The notes under the pieces were generated by a model. The model did no database searches, was not told the origin of the DNA, and saw only the letters and a program-made list of their open reading frames with translations. Shown here in pieces: positions 20,441 to 31,017 of a stretch of 64,000 nt of DNA; positions within the stretch are counted from its first letter, which is position 1, and each line of letters begins with the position of its first letter. The translations under genes and the position numbers were made by a program. The stretch comes from Semisulcospira habei (taxonomy: Eukaryota; Mollusca; Gastropoda; Semisulcospiridae), in NCBI GenBank assembly GCA_036245525.1, contig BTPG01000006.1, positions 73,050,026-73,114,025 of the forward strand. Reading direction: 5' to 3'.

Positions 20441-20478
20441 TTGCTAATCATTAACCTCTTAGTAACAGGATTATATTG

Positions 20479-20645
<167 letters not shown>

Positions 20646-20904
20646 GAACAAGCCACAGCGCCAGCAGCGTCGCAACTTGCGCAGGGTATACGAATGTACC
20701 GCCCTTTCATGCGACTCTTATAGCTTCGCAGCACCTTCTGTAGCACACGTAACAACCCAGAACCGAGTGTACTAACGAACTATCCATACAGAACAAACAA
20801 TAACTGCTCTTTTCACATCGGAAGCATGCAAAAGCAAGACCTTTCTTCTATACAAACACTGAAGGATAATATAGAATGTAATGAACAGTTCAGTAAAAGT
20901 GCTC

Positions 20905-21115
20905 TTAACACATTCTGCCCCAGGATCGAAATCTCCAAATTTTGAAGTTGCCCTCTGAAGGACTGTATTACAATTGTAGAGACAGATCGAGCATGATAGT
21001 TCAAGGGTGGTGCCAGAATAGCTTGGCGCCTATAGGCGCCAAGCTATTCTGACATCACCCTTGAACTATTATGCTCGATCCGTCTAGCTGTGTTGTGTCT
21101 GGGCTAGATGAGTTA
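20905..21115. mobile_element. Family C hairpin, complete
   Basis: TTAACACATTCTGCCCCAGG at the left and CTGGGCTAGATGAGTTA at the right. Inner arms CAGAATAGCTTGGCGCC and GGCGCCAAGCTATTCTG. Arm-paired change: GATCGAGCATGATAG is answered by TATTATGCTCGATC. Confidence 0.92.
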
Positions 21116-21690
21116 CACATTGAGAACAGTATGGTGCTCGGCGAATTTCTATATTTATATCAGTACCTGCCACTCAAAATGTCTCAGAACCGTACAATAT
21201 ACTATTTGCTGGAGTAGCCTTGAAAATACGCTCTCCAAAACTAGAGAGGTGTAGCATGGGGTAAAAATGTAGCGGGTCCTTGGATGAGACAGAGCCAGGT
21301 CTCAAGCAGGCTTGCGTCATCCGAGACCTTTCTTTCCTCTTCCGCTCTCCAGTTGATTGCTTGGAACCGAACTATATCCGCGGTCGTCTGTGGAGCATAG
21401 ATCACGATTCTCAGAAGCCTTGAAATTAAAGGATTTTGATTCCGAAGGTCGCCTGGACTCAATAAGATTCATGAGAATCAATGTTAATGTCAATAAGTCC
21501 GAAAGATCTCACTTAAAAAAAAAAACAACTCAATCGCAGACATAGGGCTCTCAGTCTGACGACTCGCAATGGTCGCCACGCCGATATAGAAAGGTCACGT
21601 GACACTTTTTTATATCCGTGTGTCAACGCGACTCATAACGCAGGCTGTGGTTGTGAAATGCGGTTTTATGCTGTATATATATCAATGTAC
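21116..21690. other. Unassigned stretch
   Basis: Several 60-70 codon frames, none with a recognisable domain. A-run near 21517. Confidence 0.35.
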
Positions 21691-21691
21691 A

Positions 21692-21761
21692 GTATTTATT
21701 TCTTCTAGTCACAGTAAAACAAGACATTGTATTGTTTTACAGTAACTAGAAAATAAATACG
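21692..21761. mobile_element. Family N hairpin (single copy)
   Basis: GTATTTATTTCTTCTAGTCA is mirrored by GTAACTAGAAAATAAATAC. Inner arms CAGTAAAACAA and TTGTTTTACAG. No second copy in this window. Confidence 0.75.
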
Positions 21762-21783
21762 TTTAAAGTTACATGGCAAATTC

Positions 21784-21867
21784 CAGTATGTCTATTTTTT
21801 AGAAATGCGAGATTTTCATTGTTATATACAATGAAAATCTTGCTTTTCTCACAAATGGACATACTGG
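21784..21867. mobile_element. Family M hairpin
   Basis: CAGTATGTCTATTTTTTAG and GCGAGATTTTCATTGT on the left; ACAATGAAAATCTTGC and AATGGACATACTG on the right. Other copies at 33912, 51626 and 53620. Confidence 0.88.
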
Positions 21868-22054
21868 CTTTCGTCAAATAAACGACAGAGTACAAGCACA
21901 TCCTGAAAATGTTTTGCTTTACAGAGACAAGAAGAAAATTTATTGTGAATTTCTCTACCCCAGTCTATAAATCAGATCTGCGTTGACAAAGACATACGTG
22001 CAGATCTCGAGAGGAAGGGGGAGGGGGTGAGGGGGGGGGGAGGGAGGGGAAGGC

Positions 22055-22121
22055 TTAACTCATTCAAGACGTGCCGCCTTAAAACCTCGTATCCGGAGGC
22101 GGCACGTCTCGAAAGGGTTAA
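22055..22121. mobile_element. Family B hairpin, shortened loop
   Basis: TTAACTCATTCAAGACGTGC and GGCACGTCTCGAAAGGGTTAA at the ends, TTAA on both sides. A G-rich run (22019-22048) lies immediately left. Confidence 0.9.
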
Positions 22122-22421
22122 GTCAAAGGGCAGCGCGGACCTCTGGAACATCAACAGATGTTGATGTCGTAAACTCGTCCTGGTGAATAACGACTAAACG
22201 GTCGAGTACTTGTGTAAAAACGTCTTTGACACTTGAGTCTCTTCACACTATTGCTACTTTGCTACTTTTGGTACTTGAGCGAAAGGTCTTGAGACCAGTT
22301 GACGGAAATGATATTTCGTTGAGTGTTCTGTGAAACATTTTACCGCATTATCATCGGATTTTTAAGGTTAAGCGACAAATCTCGGAATTTTAAGAGAGAC
22401 CAATCTATATTCTCTCTACCA
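22122..22421. other. Unassigned stretch
   Basis: No recognisable feature. Confidence 0.35.
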
Positions 22422-22486
22422 GCAAGAGGCTTAGATTCTTATGCGCCCGTGCATCTGCAGGGACGCATGTGAATCTATGCCTCCTA
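22422..22486. mobile_element. Family A hairpin (GCGCCC subtype)
   Basis: GCAAGAGGCTTAGATTCTTATGCGCCC against GGGACGCATGTGAATCTATG. The GCG centre is paired on both arms. Confidence 0.88.
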
Positions 22487-22721
22487 CAGATGATTAGGGT
22501 CTGGTTAACTGATTTAACGTTTTTTGCTGAGGAGTTTATGAAAACTTTCGAAACTTTTTTTCCCTGACACATATATTCAACTGCTTCCGGCGTCGCCACC
22601 ATATGCACGCAGTTTTAAAAAGTTTAAAAAGATGTGAATATTGCACTTGCGTTTGCCAGTGTGACAAACAGCCCATATATTCATGTGTTTGCTAGTCCCC
22701 AGTTAGGGACCTTGCGGCTTT

Positions 22722-22899
22722 CTCCCTTTGGCTGTCGGAAGCACTTTTTGTCAAGGTGATTCCTGCAGTTTAGCTGTCGGTAGCGCTTTCTGTCGAGGTG
22801 ATTCCTACGGCAGTTTAGCTGTCGGTAGCGCTTTCTGTCGAGGTGATTCCTACAGGAATCACCTCGACAGAAAGCGCTGCCGACAGCCAAACGGTTAAA
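22722..22899. mobile_element. Family E hairpin with its left arm repeated three times
   Basis: Left-arm text GCTGTCGG(A/T)AGC(A/G)CTTT then GTGATTCCT occurs near 22731, 22769 and 22818. A single right arm AGGAATCACCTCGACAGAAA then GCCGACAGCC ends at GGTTAA. The arm uses GTCGAGGTGATT rather than GTCGCGATGATT, a subtype also at 54377. Confidence 0.88.
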
Positions 22900-22914
22900 C
22901 ATACATGCTGATCA

Positions 22915-23060
22915 TTGATTTAGGACCTTACGGCCTAAAACCGCCAAGCTATTCTGTCACTACGCTAGGAAAATTAGTCGATCCTGCAAGAAGTCATGCT
23001 TTTACGCCAGTTCTGGCGCCACCCTTCATCCATCATGATCCGTCAATTGTTATCTTAGTC
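22915..23060. mobile_element. Family C-like relic
   Basis: CGCCAAGCTATTCTGTCACT near 22953 and CAGTTCTGGCGCCACCC near 23010 are family C arm pieces in diverged context. Confidence 0.45.
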
Positions 23061-23235
23061 TTTTAAGACTGAATAAGTAGGCAGAGTGAGTAAATTTTTA
23101 GCGCCTCAAACCCCATCATGAACTGACTTCCTCAATGAAATAATGAACAATACACAAAAACGAAAATTAAACGTTTAGGACCTAACGTCTTGTGTTTACT
23201 AGGAAGGTGATTTCAAAGACGGGGCACCGAACAGT

Positions 23236-23292
23236 GTCTAAACAAATGTTGACCACAGCAGGACTCGAACGCTTTACCACCTGAGCTCCCCA
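23236..23292 (-). mobile_element. tRNA-like SINE head, contracted
   Basis: Minus strand reads GAGCTCAGGTGGTAAAG (A-box-like) directly followed by GCGTTCGAGTCCTGCTG (B-box-like). The D and anticodon arms between them are missing, so it is not a tRNA gene. Confidence 0.5.
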
Positions 23293-23344
23293 GCTCCCAA
23301 ATAAACAAAGACGGAGACAATCTTGTGCAGATTTTCAGCAAAGA

Positions 23345-23515
23345 GAGACAACCAGCAATAGCAGAAAGGAAGACACATAAAGACTTACTGTCAAGGGAGG
23401 CAATTAGCAATAGACAAAAAGGAAGGCAATCATATGCATACTGCCGGAGAAAGAAAACAATTTACAATAGGCAAAAAGGAGGACAATCATAGGCAAACTA
23501 CCGGTAGAGGGAGAC
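23345..23515 (+). repeat. Three-unit tandem repeat, ~56 bp period
   Basis: Units start near 23347, 23399 and 23455 with ACAACCAGCAATAGCAGAAAG, GCAATTAGCAATAGACAAAA and ACAATTTACAATAGGCAAAA, each followed by GGA(A/G)G(A/G)CA. Confidence 0.72.
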
Positions 23516-23740
23516 ACTCTATCGCAAATCACAAATCTCAAAATCGCCGTTCGATCCCAGTCCCTGAGGCATTTCACCCAATCAAATGATCCGATACAAC
23601 TGCGATTTTTATTCTCCATAAAACGTCCTCCAATCAGCGCGTGTGTGCGATGCCCACAGGCGTGGAATAAAAATCGTTCTTGCTTTTTGGGAGAGATCAG
23701 TCTATCAAGATTAAATTTCCAGCGACAAACTCTACCAACC

Positions 23741-23871
23741 TGAAAACGGCACAGATCATAATGAGCCCGTGCGGTAACCCTGCAAGAAGCATAGAGGTAA
23801 TCCTGCAAGAGGCATAGATCCTCATAAGCCCCCGCTGAAAGCGGGGGCTTAAGAGGATCTACACCTCTTGC
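23741..23871. mobile_element. Family A hairpin plus repeated left-arm scraps
   Basis: A full hairpin at 23805-23871 (GCAAGAGGCATAGATCCTC to CTACACCTCTTGC, centre CCCCCGCTGAAAGCGGGGG). Before it are two partial arms, CGGCACAGATCATAATGAGC and GCAAGAAGCATAGAGG. Confidence 0.9.
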
Positions 23872-23944
23872 TGGCCATTTTTAAACCTGTTCTTCTCAGG
23901 CAGTTTAGAGGTGCGCTCTTCAAGCGGCATGAGACTTTCAATCT

Positions 23945-24158
23945 TTAACTCACTCTACCCCAACACCGAAATCCTTAAATTTTGCCGTTATCCTCTGAAG
24001 ACTGCATTGCAGTGCAGGACACAGATCGCTCATGATAGTTCAAGGGTGATGCCAGAATAGCTTGGCGCCCATAGGCGCCAAGCTATTCTGGCATCACCCT
24101 TGAACTATCATGGTCGATCCTTATCTTCCTGTGGTGTGTTTGGGGTAGAATGAGTTAA
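23945..24158. mobile_element. Family C hairpin, complete
   Basis: TTAACTCACTCTACCCCAAC to TTGGGGTAGAATGAGTTAA. The inner palindrome CAGAATAGCTTGGCGCC/GGCGCCAAGCTATTCTG is perfect. Confidence 0.95.
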
Positions 24159-24599
24159 CAGGTATAGAAAAGCCTGCGGCCTATCTATCAACAGTACAAC
24201 TTGTCGACGGTATTCCAGGAGGAAGATGGCTGGCACGAAATAACATTTCGGCCTGAGGAGCTATCAGTGCAGACGTGACGGGTGAAAGGGGGTGATTGTT
24301 AAAGATGTTTAAAGCGGGGAATCCGCCCTCACAATTTCCTTCTTATTGAACGTGTCTCAGAAAAGTCAGAGGAGATTAAAAAAATTCCAGACCTGTCCTT
24401 GCGCGAATCTCTATATCTTAGGTCAGAAGAGAGATTGCTTTTTTTTGTTGTTGCTGTAAAGTGCGTTTGCTATTTACGTGGTCACGTCTTTCCGCAATAA
24501 TTTCTTTGCGAGCTATATCTGATACACTTTAATATTTTTGATGATCTTTGAGACAGTTTCATATCAGCCAGAGATACTCACATGCAGCCACTGCTCACT
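24159..24599. other. Unassigned stretch
   Basis: T-run near 24439. No recognisable gene or repeat. Confidence 0.35.
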
Positions 24600-24696
24600 G
24601 AGCAAAAGTCTTCGGGCCGATGTCGGCCGCTGTTGGCTAGCGCACAGTAGTGCGCGGGCCAACCGCGGCCGACGCCTGCCCGACGATTTTGTGCGC
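24600..24696. mobile_element. Family K hairpin
   Basis: GGGCCGATGTCGGCCGCTGT and CGCGGCCGACGCCTGCCCG arms around GCGCACAGTAGTGCGC. The outer ends CAAAAGTCTTC and GATTTTGTG face each other. Confidence 0.82.
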
Positions 24697-24763
24697 ACTG
24701 ACAGGGCTCGACTCACGCTTTTTGCAGTTGGAAGAGACTGGCTGAGCATGAGAGACTTGTCCG

Positions 24764-24790
24764 AAACGGCATAGATCTAAGTGAACCTCT
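24764..24790 (+). mobile_element. Family A left-arm scrap
   Basis: GGCATAGATCTAAGTGAACC; no right arm. Confidence 0.4.
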
Positions 24791-25029
24791 GTAGTTTCTC
24801 CGAGATACAAACTGAGAAAATATATATACCTCTGCTAGTCGAGAATCAGGACACAAATAAATATATGTTGAGCCCTCATGCGAAGTAGGTTATTGGTTAA
24901 ATTTAAGCAAATCACCGGGCACAGCGTCCCCAAAGACCAATCAGAGATCAGGAATATCAAGTGCTCATTCAACTTACTTTGAAATGCTTATTTGTTTTTC
25001 GGCGGACACTTATTCCCCTTTCTCTGACT

Positions 25030-25095
25030 GCAACAGGCATAGATTCTCACGAACCGTGCAACAGATGGGGGTTCATGAAGATCTATGTCTCTCAG
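25030..25095. mobile_element. Family A hairpin, diverged
   Basis: CAACAGGCATAGATTCTCACGAACC against GGGTTCATGAAGATCTATG. The AACC/GGTT variant is on both arms. Confidence 0.78.
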
Positions 25096-25309
25096 TGGCT
25101 CTTTGTACTCTATGTTTCTTCTCAGATGGAAGTGTCCTAACTTTGACACTACTACAATATTTTTTCCACTTTCTTGAATGTCGATATTTCTGCGGGGTTT
25201 GATTGATTCCTTTTTCTGCTTGAAATTAGTAGTGAATTTATTTAATTTTATCATTAAAAAATTGCGTGCCATTTAATCTAACGGGCCAGTTTTGACACAT
25301 CAGCAGAAG

Positions 25310-25367
25310 GCTCATCGACCACGGGCGCCAAGCTATTCAGGCACCACCCTTAAACTATCATGGTCGA
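25310..25367. mobile_element. Family C right arm
   Basis: GGGCGCCAAGCTATTCAGGC to CTATCATGGTCGA. Left arm missing. Confidence 0.72.
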
Positions 25368-25625
25368 AAAAGCAAAATTTTGTTAGGAATCACCTTGCCT
25401 TTAAGTTTTCACGGTCGATCTATCCCTCACATCCCTAGTCTGCAGTGGACAACTCATAAAGTTGGAATTTCATGCACAGGGCTGAATATGTTTTAAAAAA
25501 GAAAAGACTCGCCTGTGGGATATTTGAAGAGCGCCATTAGACAGGAAGAATTTTGTTACTAAAGCACGTGAGTTGTATCAAGATTACATCATTCTTTATT
25601 ATTTGCAGTGAACGCCTCTCCACTT

Positions 25626-25691
25626 TAAGTGGCATCGATCCTCATGAGCCCCCGCAAGCAGTGGGGGCTCATGAGGATCGATGCCACTTGC
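25626..25691. mobile_element. Family A hairpin with two variants present on both arms
   Basis: AAGTGGCATCGATCCTCATG is exactly mirrored by CATGAGGATCGATGCCACTT. Both departures from consensus (AGAGGC to AGTGGC, ATAGAT to ATCGAT) occur on both arms. Confidence 0.94.
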
Positions 25692-25828
25692 TATGGGGGA
25701 GGGGTTTGAGTGGGAGGTGTGTATCAGCTGCAGAGCAAAAGTATAGGGACACATGATCATAAGATGCGCTTTCTGTTGGCCGTAGCCTATATTTTCTCGT
25801 CCTGAGAGATATTATGGTGGACTCTTCA

Positions 25829-26219
25829 CTGCGAGTGCGTGCGACTGCGTATGTGTGTGTGCTAATGTATGTTTGCATGTGCATGTGCGTGTGTGTGTGT
25901 TTGTACATGTGCGTGTGTGCGTGCGTGTGTGTGCGTGCGTTTGTATGTGTGTGCGTGCGCGCGCGCGTGTGTGCGTGCGTGCATGCGCGTGTGTTTGTGT
26001 GAGTGCGTGTGTGCATGCTTGTGTGTATGTGTTTGTGTGTGTGTGCTTGCGTGTGTGAGTATGCATATGCATGCGTATATGTGTGTGAGTGCATGTGTGC
26101 ATGTGTGTATGTGTGTGCGTGCGTGTGTTCGTGCGTGTGTATGTCGTGTGCGTGCATGTGTGCATGTGTTGTGTGCGTGTGTGTGTTTGTGCGTGTGTTT
26201 GTGCGTGCTTGTATGTGTG

Positions 26220-26252
<33 letters not shown>
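25829..26252. repeat. (TG)n-rich degenerate microsatellite, about 420 bp
   Basis: TG repeat with frequent C and A interruptions (TGCGTGCG, TGCATG), and a pure TG run at the right end. The C/V-rich and T/H-rich frames across it are artefacts. Confidence 0.95.
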
Positions 26253-26255
<3 letters not shown>

Positions 26256-26637
26256 TTATTTGTATTTTATATTTCCTATATTTCATATATTTTCATATAT
26301 TTTCATACATATTTTAAAAAATGTTTGTGGGCAAATCTGGGCTGCCTTCCTCGAGAAAGACAAGTCACCGCAGTGCAGCAACACCTACCGACTTACAACA
26401 CCCAAATGTGCAACATCAATACAAATTGCATCTTGCTGAGTACACACGTACATACAGGTAATCACTGGGTACACAAATATAATCGCCACGTATATATTAT
26501 TTGTTTCCGTGACACTTCCTCAATTTACTACCAATTCCCTCAGGAAAGAACCTGGCAGTGACAATTTTCTAGGTCGTGAATAAGTCTTATTAAAAACATA
26601 AAGCCATGACACTCTACATCGGGATCTGAATCAACCC
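26253..26637. other. Unassigned stretch
   Basis: AT-rich TTTCATATA motifs near 26280-26305. Otherwise nothing recognised. Confidence 0.35.
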
Positions 26638-26700
26638 TGTAGGCGCCAAGCTATTCTGGCACCTCCCTCGAACTATCAAAATGTATCTGTCTCTAGAACT
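26638..26700. mobile_element. Family C right arm
   Basis: TAGGCGCCAAGCTATTCTGG to CTATCAAAATGTATCTGTC. Left arm missing. Confidence 0.7.
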
Positions 26701-26810
26701 GGTATACAGGTCTGGTTGTCAGAGGGCCGTAGTCTCCCAAAATGAGGAATTTCAACGTGCAGCTCAGTGCATTTATACTCACTGCACACGGAGAAAATGG
26801 TAACACGAAA

Positions 26811-26904
26811 ACACAACAACATATATTGTGTTGTTTTTGTCCTTTCTAAGCGTGTTTCTTTCTTTGTTGGAAGTTTCTATATATTGTACACGCTTGGCAG
26901 TCAC
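26811..26904. mobile_element. Family P fragment
   Basis: TCCTTTCTAAGCGTGTTTC, then TTTGTTGGAAG and TACACGCTTGGCAGTCACC, the outer end also seen at 55361. Confidence 0.6.
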
Positions 26905-27352
26905 CATTTTGATCCGGATTCTGGAGAAAAATAGGAACGTAGATGCACATGCCATAATTGATTGCACACATTGATTTAAACAGAGCGTACACGCATTGGT
27001 GTGGCAAAGCTTTTCCAGATAATTATGGTGTGTACAGTATTCTGAGAACGTTACTGCGGGGGATGTGTGGTCGGATCACGAAACTGCAAGGTACTTACTA
27101 TCTGAACGGTTTGGGGTCTTTAATGTGCAAACTGCAAGAAACAGATGACCATGCGTGCGTTAAAAAAATGTTACGATAAATTAGGGATGGGGAGATAAGG
27201 TGATAATGTATAAGAGGAAAAACAACAACTTTGAAGTATAGTAAGAAAAACCCTTATTTCAGAAAAGAGTAAATACATCGTATCGAACAAAGATCTTTTT
27301 TTTTTCAAGGGGGAATGAATCAAAATGAAAACAAATTAGAACAGAACAGAAC
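26905..27352. other. Unassigned stretch
   Basis: A 73-codon frame at 26958 has no recognisable domain. No repeat relation seen. Confidence 0.35.
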
Positions 27353-27444
27353 TTAACCCTTTTGGTGTTGGTAGCGGTTTTAGTCGCAATGATTCCTACA
27401 GGAATCATCGAGAATAAAACCGCCACCGACACCCAAAGGGTTAA
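27353..27444. mobile_element. Family E hairpin, complete with TTAA at both ends
   Basis: TTAACCCTTTTGGTGTTGGT and CCGACACCCAAAGGGTTAA at the ends. The centre GATTCCTACAGGAATC is a perfect palindrome. Confidence 0.95.
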
Positions 27445-27570
27445 AAAAGAAAGAAAAGCCGTCACTGCATAGTGTTGTATTTACTGTATCTCGCGTCAGT
27501 AGCAGTGCTATCGTCTAGTTTTCTTTTACGCTTGTCCAGAGTTTATGACGCAGGCTTGCTATGTATTCTG

Positions 27571-27652
27571 TTTAACACATTCGAGACGTGCCGCATCCGG
27601 ATACGCGGCTTTAAGCTGCGCATTCGGATGCGGCACGTCTCGAATGAGTTAA
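27571..27652. mobile_element. Family B hairpin, complete
   Basis: TTTAACACATTCGAGACGTG to CACGTCTCGAATGAGTTAA. The centre GCGGCTTTAAGCTGC is palindromic. Confidence 0.95.
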
Positions 27653-27814
27653 AACTCTGTACGACGCGAAAGCAACGAGACCGGCCTAAACACCGTAATT
27701 GTCATTATGTGTCGATTGGATTCGTACCGGTGTGTACACAGTATACAGATAAGCTTGCGCTGGCATTTACTGTTCAACACTTGCGCAGTATCACGCAGCC
27801 AGCTAAACCGACCT

Positions 27815-27881
27815 GCAAGAGGCATAGATCCTCATTAGCCCCAGCATAATGCGGGGGCTCATGAGGATCTATGCCTCTTGC
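27815..27881. mobile_element. Family A hairpin
   Basis: GCAAGAGGCATAGATCCTC to GGATCTATGCCTCTTGC. Centre CCCAGCATAATGCGGGGG. Confidence 0.94.
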
Positions 27882-28529
27882 GCATCTCACTTTAGTCCAC
27901 AGATCTAAGCATCGTCACTTTGAGCCTATCAATTTCTAGTTTCACTGTCTCCCACACACTCACATGGGCTGGAACGGATCCGGCTTCGAACGATTCACGG
28001 CCTATCCAGCTGAAGAAATTAAAGATCCACCAAATCAATGGAACAAGCCAGCCACGTTAGATCATCACTGAGCCTGTCCAAGATGCAAGGACCCATGCTA
28101 ATCTGTGTCTTATAAGTTTGACAGCGTTTTTGTGAGAAATATGTGATGTCCCGTATTTGCACTGTGCAAGCTTATGCCGTCTGTTTTATTTGTATCAAAC
28201 GAGCTGGTTACACGCAGACTGCATTTCGTATGTATCATTCTTTTTAGTCCTACGTCAACTTGCAGTGTGCATTCGCGACAGCGATAGCTTAAGGGTATTG
28301 CCTGATTAGTACCCCTTGTACTGTCACGATCATCGCTGGCGGAGCGGGTAAGGGGAGGGGTGGGGTGGGGATGGGAGGGGGGGGGGGGTCGGTGGTCAGT
28401 TGAGGCATCGATTGTTACACTGACAGTGGGTAGCACTTTGCACAGAAGCTTACGTGCGAGCATATCTTGGCTCTGGACGTAAGAGGGTTACAGAAAGATA
28501 TATATAGTTTAAAGCACTGAGTGAACTGG
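27882..28529. other. Unassigned stretch with G-rich run
   Basis: G-rich run at about 28350-28389. A 117-codon frame on the minus strand spans it and has no recognisable domain. Confidence 0.38.
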
Positions 28530-28766
28530 TTAACCCTTCACTGCCAGTGGAAGTGCTTTTTGCGTGCTGAAATCGTTGTCTATAAATTAAGTCAAGCACA
28601 AAGATCCCCAGCCGTCAAAGGAACAATGAGAAAAAGCGATTTCTGCAAGAGGCATAGACCCTCATGAGCCCCCGCAACTGGGAGGGGAGGGGGGGGGGGG
28701 AGGGAGGATCATTTAGATCTCTTGTAGCTGGGTGGTGCTCGATTATTCTCGACAGTAAAGTGGTTA
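28530..28766. mobile_element. Complete family A element, core arm replaced by G-run
   Basis: Outer ends TTAACCCTTCACTGCCAG and CGACAGTAAAGTGGTTAA define the element. The left core arm at 28645 is intact. The right arm is interrupted by GGAGGGGAGGGGGGG, then GGATCATTTAGATCTCTTG. Confidence 0.82.
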
Positions 28767-29073
28767 AAGCACGTGCCTCGGCGCGGCAAGGACACAGTGA
28801 CCTACTTCCGCTCTACCAACCAATTAAACAGTTGTGTCGAAAGCTGAAAATAGGTTCCTTCTATCAACAGTGTACATTAATTTTTAACATAGTCAATCTG
28901 CGTAGGTGTGGAGCAGAGTTCAGGTCAGTTCGCTGAAAATTGTACCCGGTGTGCTTAGGAAACTCCCCATACTCACTCCACCCAATTTCTAATCAATCTT
29001 CGCTCATCTTCTTTTTTATACTGTGGCAACATTGGTGTGGTTTTGAAACCCCGTACCTGGTAAAAAAAAAAGG
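28767..29073. other. Unassigned stretch
   Basis: A-run near 29061. Nothing recognised. Confidence 0.35.
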
Positions 29074-29128
29074 TAACCCTTTGGCTGTCGGGAGCGCTTT
29101 TTGTCGCGATGATTCCTAACGGATTTAT
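29074..29128 (+). mobile_element. Family E left arm
   Basis: AACCCTTTGGCTGTCGGGAG to GCGATGATTCCTAACGG. Right arm absent. Confidence 0.8.
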
Positions 29129-29564
29129 ATATATATATATCTATAAGTCTGGGTTCCTTGGATGGATAGGCAGATCAGGCTGTAAATTAGCATTGGTTTC
29201 ACATACTTTATGTACTATTTTGGCACCGCCCTAGATCGAACTATTTTTGTCGATATAGGTATACCTCCTGGACTGCAATACACCAGTAGTTACAAGGGCA
29301 ACAATGCAGCACGCATTTCGACCTTCAGGCTGTTACCTATCAAGGTTGCATAGGTTAATGAGGACGCCTTCTCGGCGTGTTGACCTCTCACGCCGGAATC
29401 TCTGACGCTCTGCCCCGGGGCGTGTCGGGAAAAGCCAGGGTGAGGTTCGCTGGAAATCCCTTTATCGCCATGACACCGTCAGACCTCACGCAGCGCGATT
29501 GGGGTGTGCCACGACTACGCATGTCACGATTACCGGCCCTGAACTACTTCCGCCCATCTGCATT

Positions 29565-30136
29565 GCAAGAGGCACAAATACTCCTCAGCTTCTGATTTTT
29601 CTCTCGACATCCAAGAGAATTTAAAAAAAAAAACTAGATTGTCTCTACAAACATGGAGGCACAGATTCTCATGAACACACACACTTTCTCCACATCCAAG
29701 AGAATTTCAAGGAAACTAGACTCTGTCTACAAACAGGAGGCATGGAGCCTCATGAGGCCCGACATTTTCTCTCGATATGTAAGATAATTGCAAGGGAACT
29801 AGCCCTCCAGCTCTTCAAGTATACGAGGCATACAGTCTCATGGAACCACAACTTCTAAGAGAATTCGAAGGAAGCTTTTGCAAGTCTCTAAAACACGGCA
29901 TGTATACTGACGAGCAAAAGAAATGCGACATTTTTGTAAAGTGTTTCCAATGATTCCAGAAAAGTCGCATATCTTTTGCTGGTCAGTATATTTTAATGAG
30001 CCCCGCCATTTTCTCGATTACCAAGAAAATTTCAAGGGAACTAGCCACCTACGTCTTCTTCCAACAAGCAAGAGGCGACAGGCCATCATCTCCACATTCA
30101 AGAGAATCTCAGTGGAGCTGTAGTCAATCTCTATCA
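29565..30136 (+). repeat. Degenerate tandem array, ~88-bp units built on half of family A
   Basis: Units begin near 29565, 29653, 29737, 29825 and, after an inserted hairpin, about 29992 and 30067. Each has AGAGGCA(T/C)A..(A/C)TCTCATG(A/G)(A/G)(C/G)C followed by TTTCTC(T)CGA(C/T)AT.(C/T)AAGA and GAATTTCAAGG.AACTAG. The half-hairpin sequence is part of the unit, and the array ends at a complete family A hairpin. Confidence 0.75.
29903..29990. mobile_element. Family I hairpin nested in the tandem array
   Basis: TATACTGACGAGCAAAAGAA to TCTTTTGCTGGTCAGTATA. It splits one array unit between GGCATG and TTTTAATGAGCCCC, consistent with insertion at TA. Confidence 0.92.
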
Positions 30137-30204
30137 GCAAGAGGCATATATTCTCATGAGTCCTTGCGCATGCGCATGGGCTCATGAGAATCTATGCCTC
30201 TTGC
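30137..30204. mobile_element. Family A hairpin ending the tandem array
   Basis: GCAAGAGGCATATATTCTC to GAGAATCTATGCCTCTTGC. Centre TTGCGCATGCGCATGGG. TTCTC/GAGAA paired variant. Confidence 0.93.
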
Positions 30205-30395
30205 TGGCTGGAGATAAACTGGCGTCCGTATGTTCTGCGATACAGTTTATGACTGATTGCGGACCTTGAGGGCTGCGATTCCGTGACATAAAAAATTGCT
30301 TTTCTCTATGAACTAAAATTCTAATTAATCTCCTCTTCACATGGGTTAAATGGAGGTGCTCTTCGTCCTTGTAAACAGCACAACTACAAAGCATG

Positions 30396-30465
30396 TTAAC
30401 CTTATTGTGCGTGCAGCCACCAAAACTGTCAACAGTTGTGTTGGCTGCATGCACAGGAGGGTTAA
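30396..30465. mobile_element. Family G hairpin with TTAA ends (single copy)
   Basis: TTAACCTTATTGTGCGTGCA at the left; TGCATGCACAGGAGGGTTAA at the right. The inner CAGCCACCAAAACTG and CAGTTGTGTTGGCTG pair around TCAA. This matches the A-E ends in form but not in body. Confidence 0.8.
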
Positions 30466-30520
30466 GAAATCATACTATTGCTGACGGCAGCAATGGGCTC
30501 GGTGCAGCGCAGTATTTTTA

Positions 30521-30725
30521 ACTTTTGCACAATACTTGACCCAGACGCACAAAAGTCATGACAACAATTAAAATGATTCACGAGAATCCAAAACTCTTGC
30601 TGCGGAAACGTAAAGGAGATGAGAAGCATGTCGACGGAAACGACGGAGGATGGTTGTATACCAAGTAGTAGTTTCAACTTTTGCACTTAAAGAGATCCAG
30701 CGCATGAAAGTCATGCCAACACTTC
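30521..30725 (+). repeat. Two direct copies of a ~45-bp segment
   Basis: AACTTTTGCACAATACTTGA near 30521 and AACTTTTGCACTTAAAGAGA near 30676 both continue to AAAGTCATG(A/C)CAACA. Confidence 0.55.
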
Positions 30726-30730
30726 AAGTT

Positions 30731-31017
30731 GGAAAAACTATACACGCCACTATTGACTGCACCTTCTTATGCAGTCGACTATTACTGAACATTCATTATC
30801 ACCACTGCAAAATGATCTCTCTGAAAAGTGATATCTCTGAAATGTGTACTTTCTGTTATTGCTGGAAGGCGCGGTAAAACCCACGCGCCGCAAATAACTG
30901 GAGCGCCGCAACCCGTTGCACCCTGTCAAGAAGAGTCCAATAACTCAGGCACTACAACCCGTGGCCCGCTGTTAATCCATTCCATTGTGATACACTTTCG
31001 AATGAAATAATTTTGAC
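30731..31017. other. Unassigned stretch
   Basis: No recognised feature. Confidence 0.35.

Noticed and set aside
25669..26561. Long His/Thr-rich and Cys/Val-rich open frames
   Set aside because: They are translations of the (TG)n tract on both strands.
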